Assembly (NCBI RefSeq): GCF_000835495.1
Contig: NW_015622546.1
Coordinates: 374,883-438,882 of the forward strand
DNA from: Cladophialophora immunda
Taxonomy: Eukaryota > Ascomycota > Eurotiomycetes > Chaetothyriales > Herpotrichiellaceae
Reading direction: 5' to 3'
DNA: 64,000 bases
Both the position numbers and the translations under genes were made by a program. Below, in pieces: positions 44,447 to 55,825 of this stretch. Within the stretch, counting starts at the first letter, position 1. Every line of letters starts with the position of its first letter. The notes below the pieces were generated by a model. That model had not been told where the DNA came from, searched no databases, and saw nothing but the letters and a program-made list of their open reading frames with translations.

Positions 44447-45236
44447 TCATACCAGGCCGTCATACAGCGAAAGAGCCGACACAATCGTCTCATCTCGTTT
44501 ACTTCCTTCCTTGAATTCTGCCATGTCAAGACTCCCATTCTCGTCCTTGTCCATCATTCTGAAAATCTTTCTTACCCTTTTTTCTGGCGTATCTTCGTCT
44601 TCGGGCAATTTAACCATGGAGCCGACCTGGATGTCTGGTTAGCGATCTGTAGAGGAGACAGAGAGGGCGAGAGAAAATCCGGCTTACCATTTTGTAGATG
44701 GCCTCCACAATTGCGAGCATCTCGTCATAGCTGATCTTGCCATCTCCGTCAATATCATAAAGCTGGAACGCCCAGTCTAGTTTATCCTCCATCTTGCCTC
44801 GACTCGTTACGCTCAAGGCACATATGAATTCCTTGAAGTCGATCGTCCCGCTCTTGTCCGAGTCGAATACTTTGAAGACGTAGTCGGCAAAGGAGTTTGG
44901 GTCGCCAAAGGGGAAAAATTGTCGATAGATCTTTTGAAACTCTTCCTTGGTCAACATGCCCGAGGGACAATCCTTCAAGAACCCTGTGTGATGGGAAGAC
45001 ATGTTCAGCCGCAATTCGCTTCTCTACCAACCAGAGGGTAGATCCGCTCAAACTGAATACGACATACCCTTGTACCATTGTTGCAACTCTTTCTTATCAA
45101 AATGCGTCGATTTCTGGAGCTCTTCCAGTTGTTGTGGCGACAGTTTCGATTGTCTGTAGACGATGTCAGCCCACTGTGACAATCGGCGACTGCGCTCCTA
45201 TGTCGAGCACCATCACTCTGCTCACTTCTGACCCAT
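44447..45236 (-). CDS. ncs1: neuronal calcium sensor 1 / frequenin
   Basis: Myristoylated EF-hand calcium sensor that regulates phosphatidylinositol 4-kinase and calcium tolerance. Exons 45236-45226, 45153-45068, 44983-44688 and 44626-44447 give exactly 190 aa, the canonical length. The N-terminus MGQKQSKLS is an N-myristoylation site. The degenerate EF1 carries the family's CPSG (KDCPSGMLT). Calcium-binding loops are EF2 [14 protein letters not shown]3 [12 protein letters not shown] and EF4 [12 protein letters not shown]. The C-terminus is [11 protein letters not shown]. The first coding exon has only 11 nt; it is fixed by the MG...S start and by the frame of exon 2 ([20 protein letters not shown]). 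Confidence 0.97.
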
Positions 45237-46165
45237 CTTGATAGCCCACCTGAGGCCGAACGGCCCGAATTTTCAATACCGAGTCTCAGAATCGTGAACG
45301 AGAATGGTTTGAATTGCGACGGGCGAGGTCGGCTTCGGGGGAGCTGAGAGAGCAGGGCAGTCGGCTACGATTGCGACCGCGGGGCAGAGGCCTGGCCAGG
45401 ATAACAATGCGATTTGGGTGGGTGTAGTTTTGTTTCTGTACGGATCCGAGGAGGATGAGGGACCAAGGGCATACAATCTAGAGATCTTGCCTCAAGCGCA
45501 GGGTTTCACAAGGACCAGGTTTCTCAAGAGTCAAAAAGTCAAGGGACAAATCGGTCTTGAAGCCTCACGTGGGGATCGATTGTACCAGGAGCGATTGAGG
45601 CTTTGACGCCTGAAGTTCCGCGTGGCGGGGACTCGATCAAGCCTTGACACCCAGCACCGCCAGTCAAAAGTCAAATGACAAAGCCGCCTTAATCGCTCAC
45701 GGCGGGTGCCTTTGTTGCTACGGAATCTAGACTTTCGGCATTCTCTACCTAACCGCCAAAGGCTCATCTCGCCTGTCCAGGTTGTGTACGGGGCCGACCA
45801 CCAACCAGAGGTCATTGCACATCCTTTGATTTGCTCCGAAAGCTCTTCATTCGGACTCCACGGCTCGATTCGGTCCGACGAGCTGCTTGGCGGCCTGAGC
45901 AGCACATTCCTTGTGCATATATCGAAGTGAACTAAATTATGGCACTGCCATGCCTCGCTCAAATTCTTTGCTTCGTGAGCTAAGACGTCTTGGCCGTGCT
46001 CAGCTCCAGCCGATGCGACCAAGGGTTGGGTGGCTTTGGACCAAGTTCATAATATGCTCCGTGTCCAAGCCGACAGTGGACAGATGCTGACCGAGCAAGT
46101 GGCCTGACACACGTGGTTGCAGGCGCAATTGAGGATCACCACCATCACAGAACAGCGAGCTTCTG
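45237..46165. other. intergenic: NCS-1 promoter, Rpn6 3' flank
   Basis: 929 bp. It holds the NCS-1 promoter on the left. A possible protein-kinase-like relic inside it is listed separately; otherwise nothing was recognised. Confidence 0.4.
45531..46022 (-). pseudogene. possible protein-kinase-like relic (weak)
   Basis: The open frame contains LVHFDICTRNVLLRPP, which resembles the kinase catalytic loop in its fungal 'HFD....N(V/I)LL' form, with the invariant Asp and Asn correctly spaced. No ATP-binding loop, DFG or APE can be placed with confidence in any frame nearby, although a Trp-rich SGWWSAPYTTW follows about 40 residues later. It could be a decayed kinase or coincidence. Confidence 0.25.
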
Positions 46166-47491
46166 CTATTCTAATAAGGCAGCTTGGTTGGTGTAGAGGA
46201 CATCAACCACATTGCTGAGCTTTTCGATCGTCTCCAAGGCCGCGTCATAACCAGTATCGCGCTCAACTTCATCGTAGACGATCAAGCAACCTTCTCCTTG
46301 GTCTAGCACCCCCACGATGACTTTGTCGAGGATCATCTGAGATAGTTTTCGCTCCACTTGCTGGGTGTCGAGTCCTACCATTTTGGCGACATGGTCAATC
46401 TCAACTCGGCTGAAAGGTTCAATGACTTTGATCAGATTCTGTTCCAGCATGGCGTCATATAGGCGTCGCAAGTGATTGCGGATGAAGACGTCACTCCCCA
46501 GCTCGTATCGATAGTTGGATAAGGCCTGTTCGTACTCTTCGAGCGACCGATTCGAATGTGCTCTTGCCACAGCCTTCATGGCCTCCAGACTTGTGCTGGC
46601 ATATTTTTGTGCTTGCTTTGACGACAGCAGGTTATTGACATCATCCACAAGGTTTAACATGATTTTGCACAATAGCATATACTGCAATGCCGATGTGGCG
46701 CGGGCAGTGTCGTCTTGAGCGTGATAACCCTCCAGAGCCTCGATGAAGTAGGAATATGCGGTATTGAAGTCTTTGTCTTCGGCGTGCAGCATACCACTCT
46801 GCATGTCCAAGCCGGCCTGCAGCAGAGGAGGGGTATAGACGGAAGCGGCAGACGTCCTTGCTGAAGTCAAGGCGGCTCGGGCTTTGGCCTGGTTGGTGAG
46901 AGCATGATAGACCCGAGATTCGAGCAGTTGCACCTCAACAAGCACCAGCTTGTCGTCCAGCCGCTTTAGCTCTCGCAGCAGACCGTTAATCAGCGTGAGG
47001 GCATCATAGTATGATTGCTTCTGCATGTACAGTCCAACCAGTCTCGTTTCGAGGTTCTGACGAAGGAAGGATCGCTTTTCGGAATTGGCCCAATCGATGC
47101 ACGATTTCGTGGTGACAATCTGGATCTCGAGTGTGTTGGGAATGTCGGAGAAGAAATCGAGGAGTTGCCGGACTAGAAATCAACGTTAGCATCTTTTGTC
47201 AAATCGACTCGCTGTCAACGTACCAAGCTTCGCTGTCTTCGCTTTGGCGAACGACGACAGGGTTGACCTGCTCGTCTTGACGAGCTCCGACAGATCCTCC
47301 GAGCGTTTGTTGTCTCTGTACAGCTCTCCAAGGCCGACTAGGGCATTTTCATAGATTTGTAAGGCAGCCTGATCAGAGCCTGGAGACTGAGAAAGCACGT
47401 CCTTGTAGATACTCTCTGCCTTCGCTGGTTCGGTTTTAGCCAGCTTTTGGGCTTCGTTGACCTTCGTCTCGTTTGAAGGTGGAGGCGCCAT
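46166..47491 (-). CDS. rpn6: 26S proteasome regulatory subunit Rpn6 (PSMD11)
   Basis: Lid subunit of the 19S regulatory particle, clamping lid to core and base. Exons 47491-47224 and 47172-46166 encode 424 aa, the usual size. The N-terminal half is TPR/solenoid-like: ENALVGLGELYRDNKRSEDL, the exon-junction RQLLDFFSDIPNTLEIQIVT, KSCIDWANSEKRSFLRQNLE, and LKRLDDKLVLVEVQLLESRV. The PCI domain covers SDVFIRNHLRRLYDAMLEQN, FSRVEIDHVAKMVGLDTQQV and ILDKVIVGVLDQGEG. The C-terminal helix ends VDVLYTNQAALLE. It is divergent from the Sof1 gene across a 371-bp shared promoter. No PACE-type proteasome element was recognised by eye. Confidence 0.96.
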
Positions 47492-47862
47492 CTTATGAAA
47501 TGAGAGGAGGACAAGGAGGAGAGCAGAGGTTGGTGAATGGTCAGGGTCTATAATAGCAGTGCAGCAATGGATAGAAGGTGACCGGTCGCTTGCAACTCTA
47601 GGATTATTGGAAGGCTGCGACAGGGCGACGCAAGGCGCAGAAAAGACGCGGTTGGCGAATGTCCTCGTAGCCTCCGAGTGGTCAACCTTGCCTTATGTAA
47701 TCCATATCAGCCTTGCCCGTGACGCAGGGCCCAGCCGCATTTTGCCTTCCCCACAAAAAAGTTCCTGCACCCAGAAACCACCTTGACTTCGACTTTCTGG
47801 TATCCGTGTAGTAGGCTGTTCCTTTACTGTGGATGGACTGCATGTAATATGCTGCTGTCAGT
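47492..47862. promoter_or_regulatory. divergent promoter, Rpn6 / Sof1
   Basis: 371 bp between two outward housekeeping genes. No perfect known motif was seen. Sequence next to the Rpn6 start is purine-rich (agaggaggacaaggaggagag), as in many fungal 5' UTRs. Confidence 0.4.
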
Positions 47863-49243
47863 ATGGTTGGTACGCTCCACCTTTTTCATCTGTGCACAAC
47901 TAATGCTATGCTAGAAAATCAAGTCTCTAACGAGACCACCTGCGCCTCCGGGCGAAGGTGCTCTGCGACAACCCCGAAATCTCGACCCGAGTCATCACCC
48001 TTTTGAACGGGCCAGGGAATACACAAGAGCCCTCAATGCTGTTAAAATGGAACGCATGTTCGCCTCGCCGTTCATCGGACAGTTAGGCCAAGGCCATGTC
48101 GACGGGGTCTATTCCATGGCGAAGGACCCTGGCTCATTGGAGAGACTTGCCAGTGGAAGTGGTGATGGTATGGTCAAAGTATGGGACCTGGCAAGCCGCG
48201 ACGAATGCTGGAGTGTAAAAGCCCATGAAAACGTGGTTCGAGGTTTGTGTTGGACTCCAGAAAGGAAACTGCTGTCCTGCGCCACCGACAAGACGGTCAA
48301 AGTCTGGGATCCATACAACGCAGAGCAGAACGGAGTGCCTCTGACAACTTACCTTGGCCAAGGAGCATTCACTGATATCTCGCATCATCGGCATCATCCT
48401 TCATTTGCTGCTTCATCCAGCGCAATATCAATATATGATCTCTCCAGACCCTCTTCCGGCCCTTCCCAAGTCTTGCGTTGGCCGACTTCGACTGACACAA
48501 TCACCGCTGTTTCCTTCAATCAGACCGAGACATCTATCCTGGCATCGGCCGCCCTGGATCGGGCCATTATCCTCTATGACCTCCGCACCTCTTCGCCTCT
48601 GACCAAAGTCGTCCTGAGGCTAGCATCCAATGCAATCTCTTGGAATCCGATGGAAGCTTTCAATTTCGCAGCAGCAAATGAGGATCACAACATCTATATA
48701 TTCGACATGCGGAAACTGGACCGGGCGCTGAACGTGTTGAAAGACCACGTGGCTGCGGTCATGGACGTCGAATTTAGTCCCACCGGGGAGGAGTTGGTGA
48801 GTGCATCATACGATCGGACAGTGCGGTTGTGGAATAGAGACCGAGGCCATTCGAGAGATGTATACCACACAAAGAGAATGCAGAGAGTGTTCAGTTGTCG
48901 CTTTACCCCAGACAACAATTACGTCTTGTCCGGGTCGGACGACGGCAATGTGAGGTTGTGGCGAGTTGATGCTTCGAGCCGACAGGGCATCAAATCGGCA
49001 AGGCAACGACAAAAGCTTGAGTATGACCAGGCCTTGATCCGGAGATATGCTCATATGCCGGAAATTCGGCGGATCAAGCGCCATCGACACGTACCGAAAA
49101 CTGTAAAGAAAGCAGGTGAAATCAAAGGAGAGGAGCTCAAGTCGATCAAGAGGAAAGAGGAGAATGTCCGCAAACATAGCAAGAAAGGCAGTATGCCTCG
49201 ACACAGCGAGAGAGAAAAAATGGTTCTTGGGACGGAGAAATGA
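47863..49243 (+). CDS. sof1: U3 snoRNP WD-repeat protein Sof1 (DCAF13)
   Basis: Nucleolar WD40 protein of the small-subunit processome required for 18S rRNA maturation. The model is a 3-nt first coding exon (ATG, 47863-47865) joined to 47915-49243, giving 443 aa. This restores the conserved start MKIKSLTR, followed by RNLDPSHHPFERAREYTRAL. A stop lies directly before AAA-ATC-AAG, so the start must be spliced in or lie downstream at the next Met. Seven WD-like repeats follow (for example LASGSGDGMVKVWDLA, LLSCATDKTVKVWDP and LVSASYDRTVRLWNRD). The C-terminal Sof1 domain has LIRRYAHMPEIRRIKRHRH and EREKMVLGTEK. The donor GTTGGT is weak, so the first exon is less sure than the rest. Confidence 0.9.
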
Positions 49244-50022
49244 GCCCTTTCCGGATGGCAAACCAGGGGGATCGTCGCTGCTTTCAGCAATCATGCGATG
49301 CAACCCGACGAAGCACCAAGAGTCCCTACGACCAAGGATTAAGATGCGCATAGTGTCGCCCAGCGCCCTTGACATGCCACCGCTGTTCACGGTCCGCCAG
49401 CTAGAAGCACTGGAGGCCGATCAGCGAATACATTGATGATCTTCTCTTCTGGGTTATCGATTCAGCGAAAACATGGTCCTGTGTGACGAATCGCCACAGG
49501 ATGGTCTTTTCATTGGAGCCCAATGGACACTAGAGCCTAGCTCTCATTGAAAGGTGGAGAGACAGCAGTGTCTTTGCGAACTTGGAGTGGCCGTCAGGGC
49601 CGGATTTCTAGGAAGACGAATCGGACCACGGTCCTGAGATCCAATATTGGCCTCCGATGAAAGGAGAGCCGCGTGTGTTTGAGGTTGTATGGAGTTTTGC
49701 CTGGTGTACCGGTTCAATGAGGTCACACCAAGGCTACATTGTACAAGGCTGCAACAAGGCCGCGACACGGGCAAATTCTCGGCGGTTGAGAAATGCCAGT
49801 TTAATTTAGTTTTCTAAAAATCAAAACAGTCGCCAGACACAATTTCCTCACCGTAAAGGGATTTTGGTTTAATTTAATTTTTCCGTGTGACCGGAGCGGA
49901 CAGACACCTTTCGAGAGATAAACTGCGATGGCGCAGATGGAGAGCATCCGTTGAAACTTTGCCGCGATCGCGCTGTCACCCCCTTCCATCACGCAAAGCC
50001 TCGCCCTCGCCCGTCGCGGAAA
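49244..50022. other. intergenic, no gene seen
   Basis: 779 bp between two plus-strand genes. An A/T-rich stretch (ggtttaatttaatttttcc near 49867-49885) precedes the next gene by about 140 bp and is the likeliest promoter element. No RNA gene or repeat was recognised. Confidence 0.4.
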
Positions 50023-51772
50023 ATGGCTGCCTTCGGGGCCCGTGTCTCACTGTTGAATTCCTTCCTGACGGAGATCGTCGATAGCATCAGAACCAAGAAT
50101 GGACAACGCATCACCGACCTCATTCAACTGGACTTCGACAGCCTGAGCCCCGAGCGGCAAAAGCCCTATGCCGACCTCAACCAGGAGCTCAATCGAGCCC
50201 ATCCCCCAGAAAGAGACGGAGAACTCGTGGCCAGGTGTAAGCAGACCGTGTCGCAGGATGAATTCGGGGCGTTCAGCACTTCATTCTCAGAATGCATCAT
50301 CCAGTATTTTCGCTACCTTCGCGACTTCACGTCCGCGGACAATCAAGCCAAAGCAACCAAGATTCGGCAATTGACAAGGTGAATTGGCCATCAGTCTTCT
50401 TCGTCGGCTCTGTATTGATTCTGTCGACAGCCAGTGTGTAACCGCCTTGGGGGACACCAAGTATGGGATCATCATGATACCGATTGTGCTCTCCTTTTCC
50501 CGCACCCTTGCAGCTATTGCTACCAACCTGGATCGAAACCCGTCTTTGATTCGGAATCCCAGTCTTACCACGGCACAAGACGCCGAAGGCGCTCCGGGCA
50601 AGGTGAGCTTCGTGGAAGACGCGGCCAATGTGCTACGAGAGGCATTCATTAAGTGCCTGGCGGGCAGCCCTGGGGTACCGCGAACCTCTCGTCCTTCTCC
50701 AGAGGATAAGCGCATTGGCATCTACCTGACGGCAAACTCGTGTCTGAAGCTCCTATTACAATGCCGCCGCCTACGCAACGCTCAGCAGATGCTCTCCAGT
50801 ATCGACGTTCAATCGCCGCCGTTGTCCTACTACCCAGCAGCACAGCGAGTTACGTTCTTGTACTACCTCGGCCGATTCCATTTCGCCAACAATCATTTCC
50901 TACGGGCACAGAAGGTGCTCCAAACGGCATACGAACAGTGCCATCGCCAAGCCATTAAGCATCGAAGATTGATCTTGATCTACCTGATAGCAGCCAATCT
51001 TTGTCTTGGCCGATTTCCTTCTCCAACACTCCTCTCGCGTCCAGAGAGCAGTGACATAGGACCAAGATTTACTCCGCTCTGCAAGATCATACAGACTGGC
51101 GATCTCGGATTGTTCAACCAGTACCTGGATCTGGACAGCGAGTCGGGGCAGTGGTTTCTCAAGCGCTCCATCCTTTTCCAGCTCCGTAATCGGTGTGAGA
51201 TCCTTGTTTGGAGGACTTTGATCAGGAAGACTTTCCTCCTTGCCGGCTACATGGGCGAGGAAAAGAAAATACCGTTCCTCAGGTTAAGCTATGTCCATCA
51301 CGCAGCTGGATGGGCATTGAGCAAGCGGAGAACAAATTCGATAGCCAATGGATTTGGCTCACACGAGAAGTACGTCGACCCTGAGTTTGCAGACATGGAT
51401 GCAGCGATCAACGAGACAGGGTTTGATCCAGAAACGGGGTCGTACATTGACGAATATATCGGCCAATACGTACCATATGGCAGTGAAAGCGAGGAGTTAC
51501 CTGCCATGAACGAAGTGGAATCTGTGGTTTTGAGTCTGATCCAGCAAGGTCTGTTGAGGGGCTTTGCTCTGCACACCAATCCTCGCTTCGCAATCCCAGG
51601 AAGCCAAAAGGCCGGGGGACCTATGAAGACAGGATTCCCTGAAGTGTGGAGCGTCACTGCCAGCAAAGATGGAGGAGAACCAGTTCCTGGTTGGGTCGAA
51701 GAAGGAAATCTGGACGCCGGGGGAGGAGGGAGGGTGGCGAGGATATTTGGAGCTAGACCGGCGGGTGCATGA
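50023..51772 (+). CDS. PCI-domain protein, CSN12/Thp1/PCID2-like
   Basis: Member of the group containing Csn12 of the COP9 signalosome and Thp1/Sac3-associated TREX-2 proteins, acting in mRNA export or deneddylation. Exons 50023-50378 and 50431-51772 encode 565 aa. Recognisable blocks are FSRTLAAIATNLDRNPSLIR, LTANSCLKLLLQCRRLRNAQ, YYPAAQRVTFLYYLGRFHFA, FLRAQKVLQTAYEQCH and RLILIYLIAANLCLGRFPS, in the order expected for the helical repeat and PCI region. The winged-helix part ends near VVLSLIQQGLLRGFALHTNP. The C-terminal tail is Gly-rich and variable. The protein is about 60-100 residues longer than the common family length, mainly through an insert rich in acidic residues (VDPEFADMDAAINETGFDPE). 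The start was taken at the first ATG. Confidence 0.85.
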
Positions 51773-53055
51773 GTTTGAAGCCGATGCAGGATTTAGCGAG
51801 AGTTGGCATAGCACCTTGCGGTGCGCAGCATGCCTGGGCGCTTTCGTGAGTGTTTCTAGAGGGAGTGGATTGGCCCACTACGGACCATCCTCTGTCTTTT
51901 CCAATTGCTGCAAAAAGAGTGAATAAGTGCATCAAATGGCCTAAACTGCGCATACATAAATGCCTCGTGCATCCATGACGCCCATGGGAGGGGTCAGGGC
52001 AGCCACAATTGGGGGCTAGAGATAAATGGGCGTCGACGAAGGAGGAGGAGGTCTGGGAGCTTTCGCAACGAGGCTGAGCATTGACTGCGCTCGATGGGTG
52101 GAGATGGTGTCGGGTTCGTCATGCCACGCTGCCATCACCCCAGCCGACATCGAAAATAAATTGCAGTCTAACGTGGTCTCGAGATAACGACGAGGTAGCA
52201 GCGAGATCAAATATAGCTGACATGGTCAATGAGGATAGGGGTACCACCGTGTGTAATAACAGAAGAAATGTCTTTACAGATGACTAGTAAGGGCAAACCA
52301 CCAGAGAACCCTTTTCTCGTCAGACTGCCATTAATTTTAGCCTTCTGCTCACTTTGTGCCTGCGTCCCCTCGAACCCACTCCTGGAGCTTCCAGCAACCT
52401 CCCCATGTGCCAGCGAGCTGTTGTAGCGACACGTTCTCTTATCAACCCTCTACTGGTAGCGGATTGAATACTTCTTCTCTATCCATCAGACCCGGGAAGC
52501 TCCTCACCCTGACTCACGCATCAAGCTCCCTCCACCCCCGAGCAGGGCGAAGCTGCGAACTGCGCCCCATCACGACCGACTCACCTCTAGCATGCCGCCA
52601 CCTGCCTCTGCCATTGGCTGCCTCTCCCGTCCATGCTGCTCGTCCGCGAGCACGATGGGATGTGGTGCACGGAGCACTCCTCGCCGGTGCTTGGAGCCTG
52701 GGTGAAGGATGCCTTGTGCTGGATCACAGAACTTGTCCCTGAGACTAACTGCTCCTGCATGCCCGTGGGCGACCGGCGGCTCCTCGTGCGCATGTTCTCT
52801 TAAACATTTCCTTGATCTGTCCTCCCTGAGATCCAACCTCGCAATGCCAGCCCGTCTAACAAGTACAAGAATGTATCTCCACCATCCCCTGCTCTGACAC
52901 TGCTCCTGCTTGCGGGCTTTCTGTCCCATCCAGTCAACCCTTTAGTGGTGTGAGACAATGGCCAGCCTCGGTAAATAACCACCATTCCAACCGCATTCGA
53001 AACGAAAGAAGCTGCATCTCGCACTCACTGCGTCGCTAATCGTCCTACTTTCACT
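51773..53055. other. 1.3-kb intergenic region
   Basis: No gene recognised. The right part (52340-53050) is C/T-rich on the plus strand, as expected for the promoter and leader of the next gene. Confidence 0.4.
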
Positions 53056-54602
53056 ATGTCGGGAGCCGAGATCGGTATCGCCGTTATCGGGGCGGTAGCA
53101 GCCCTGATCACAGCATACAAGGACGCTGGAGCTATTGTCGAGAACATCAAGGAAAGACGCAAGGCAAAAGGCGCCTTGCCTCCAAGCGTGGCGCTGGAAG
53201 AATCCATTCAAGAAGGCCATCAGGAGATCGAGAAGATCACAGCAAAGGGCATACAGCGATTTGGGCCGACTTTCGAGCAAGGAGATGGTGAGCCCTATTC
53301 TGGAATCTGCTGCAGCATGCTTTGGGGACCTGGCGCTGACCTCTGTCTAAAGATATTGCTCATCGGGCCCTCCAGAGCCTTACCATCGAGGTTCAAGCAT
53401 CCTTTTTACACCACCTGATGCTCGCTAGCCGAGACGACAATGTTATCGACTTCGAGGCCTGTATTGATTCAGCCATCGCAGCCCGATTACGCGCGGTTAC
53501 TATACTCAACGAGCTCTATTTGCGTCAGCAGAAACCTTCTAGCCCAAACTCGGAAGTGAGAATAACACTACCTTGTGCAGAAGAGACGAAGGAGGCTGTC
53601 GAAGCTGCCCCAGAACGCAGGAAGCACTCGAGTCTGACCTCTGAGCCTCTGCCTCTGACATCACGTCACTTGCAATCGCCAGTGAAAACCCCACGACCCT
53701 CGCCAGATGAGATGAAGGAGGTCATCGAAGCGCCTCCATCCCCCGAGCGCAAGAAACGCAGTGGAACTCTGGAGTCCGAGCCACCTCCTATCCCGGGTCA
53801 GGTTCCACGGAAGTCGTCCTGGAACGTTTTCAAGAAGTTACATCGAACTTCATCTGCTGAGAAAGAGAGTATCTCGACGCTCCTGCCACAGGCCACCTCC
53901 CGGCCTCCTTCATATGTCACCTCACCCACATCTCCTTCGATCAGGTCACTGGACGATCCTCGCAGACCCCAAGTCATGACCCCACCCATCAGCCCAGTTT
54001 CAACCGTTTCATCCATTGATGTGCTGGCTGCAGCCGGCTTTTGTAAAGGTGCCTACTATATTCAACAAGGCATCTACGAGAAGGGAGTCCAGGTCTCTAT
54101 GAAGAACATGGAATGGGCTTGCCATTGTCGAAAATGCCCCTTTACAACACCGGCAGATCGAGACGAGCGAGGCCGAGCACGCTTCGACGATAAAGCCCAC
54201 TCAACACGGAACCTCCGTTGGCGATCTCTCTTGCTCTTCAAATCCCACATATCGTCTAGTCGGCAGAACACGCGCGTATACAGGTGCCTGTTATGTGTTC
54301 TTCTGGGTGATTCGACTTCTGTCTACCAAGGGGAACATTCTCTTTTTGAGCACATGTACCACCACCAAGGCGGGGTCGTCAATGGCGTAGAGCTTTGGGG
54401 GCCGATATGTCTGGATCCAAGCGGAGCTAGAATGGGGTCCGAACGGACGTTTGATATCTGCTTCGCAGAGAACCCGAGATTCGCGCCGCCAAAAGGCGCC
54501 TTTGAGATGGGCGTCGCCACGGAAATTGTGGAGGCTGACGGCACAGAGATCTATGATGAGGATGTCTTCAAGAACCAATGGGTGGACGAAGGACAGAGAT
54601 GA
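53056..54602 (+). CDS. unrecognised protein: helical N-terminus, duplicated Pro/Ser linker, Cys/His-rich C-terminus
   Basis: Exons 53056-53287 and 53353-54602 encode 493 aa. The N-terminus has a hydrophobic helix (IGIAVIGAVAALITAYKDAG) followed by charged amphipathic helices to about residue 135. This recalls the HeLo/SesA-like N-terminal domains of fungal NLR and death-pathway proteins, but I cannot assign it to a named family. A Pro/Ser/Lys-rich linker (about 140-300) contains an internal duplication: ETKEAVEAAPERRKH at about 155-169 and EMKEVIEAPPSPERKKR at about 197-213. The C-terminal 190 residues have C334, C336 and C339 (CHCRKC), then C389 and C392 (YRCLLC), and H411, H414 and H415 (EHMYHH), which could bind zinc. 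Function is unknown; a membrane-associated signalling or incompatibility role is only a guess. Confidence 0.7.
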
Positions 54603-55825
54603 GATGCGCGGAGAACGTCGTCCCAGTCTTTGTCTCGGGAGTGGTTGAAGCCTGACCAACTCTGAAGTCAACCAAGACTCTGCGTTTCGGTATCCTCTGA
54701 GATGGAGCAGGAACTCGGCACTGTGTAATACTATCTCGGAAGACGGTTGACGGAGTACAGAACGGCACCGCGTGAGATACATGAACATTTACAGAGCATA
54801 CCGGTTTCCAGTTACATTGGTGTGCAATTCTGAACAGGATAGCGGGACTACATTGCTTTCATATGAAAGATTATAGAAACGAATAGGGTCAATGGTCACA
54901 AGCTGTGGTCCTGATTCCAAATGCAAGAGACGGGCGCCGAAGAGTGAGGCTGTGGTGCTCGATTTGAGAGGAGGGGGAGGGAGATGCGGCTCTTCGGCTG
55001 CCTTTTCCCTTGCCACCTATCCTAGTCTCAGCCTCATGTGATTTGTTCCATTCTTCTTTGATGGGTTGGACCATAGAGCCTCGTTGTCATGCACATTGCT
55101 TGCCTAGGGGCATCTCTGTAGAGTTTTCCACGCCTGGGGGAAGCCGGAAGACGCACTTTGATGACTTGCATCCAGCTATCCTCGTATTCGTCGAAGGTGT
55201 AGTAGAGGCTGTGGTGCGTTCACGAGGGTTACTTGTAACACATCCTGTATGCTCGAGGGACAGGGGCATGCTGCAGATGGTGGCCCCATCAGATGATTCC
55301 GTGGCCCCGGCTTTCAACACGAGTTTAACCAACGATCCGGCTGTCCGCCTTTTGATCACTTGATTGCCAGCTTGCCTACCTTCCGTCCTCCTTCCCTCCC
55401 GAGTGTTGGCGATGCCTGCACGTCAAATCCAATTTGGGAAGTGCCAGAGCGCTGAAGGTCACTGCTCACAGCCTCCATGCAGCAAACAGCGTGTCCTGGA
55501 AGAACTCGAGAACGATACGATTCGGCTCTTGCGTCGACCGGAGCGTCTATACCGGCGCGTATACCAGTACCCAGAGGGTGCGAAAGGCATACTCTTCTTT
55601 TTATCCGACATTCGCAGGTGGACAGCCTCATCAGCCATCAACGCTTGCCATTTCCATACTGATGAATGTGTATGCCCTCAGAGCAATGTTGTTGAAGCGC
55701 TGCACAACACTCATTGAGAGGGAGGTCGCCTAGCACCTGTGTATATATGAGGCTGTTGAGCATGGAGTCAAGCTGCTACATTCGTCAACCCACTCGGCAG
55801 CAATAGTAGCAGCGCATTATTCACC
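54603..55825. other. 1.2-kb region without a recognisable gene
   Basis: Both strands were read. Overlapping open frames at 55356-55733 show no conserved domain or splice-supported extension. Probably intergenic. Confidence 0.4.
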
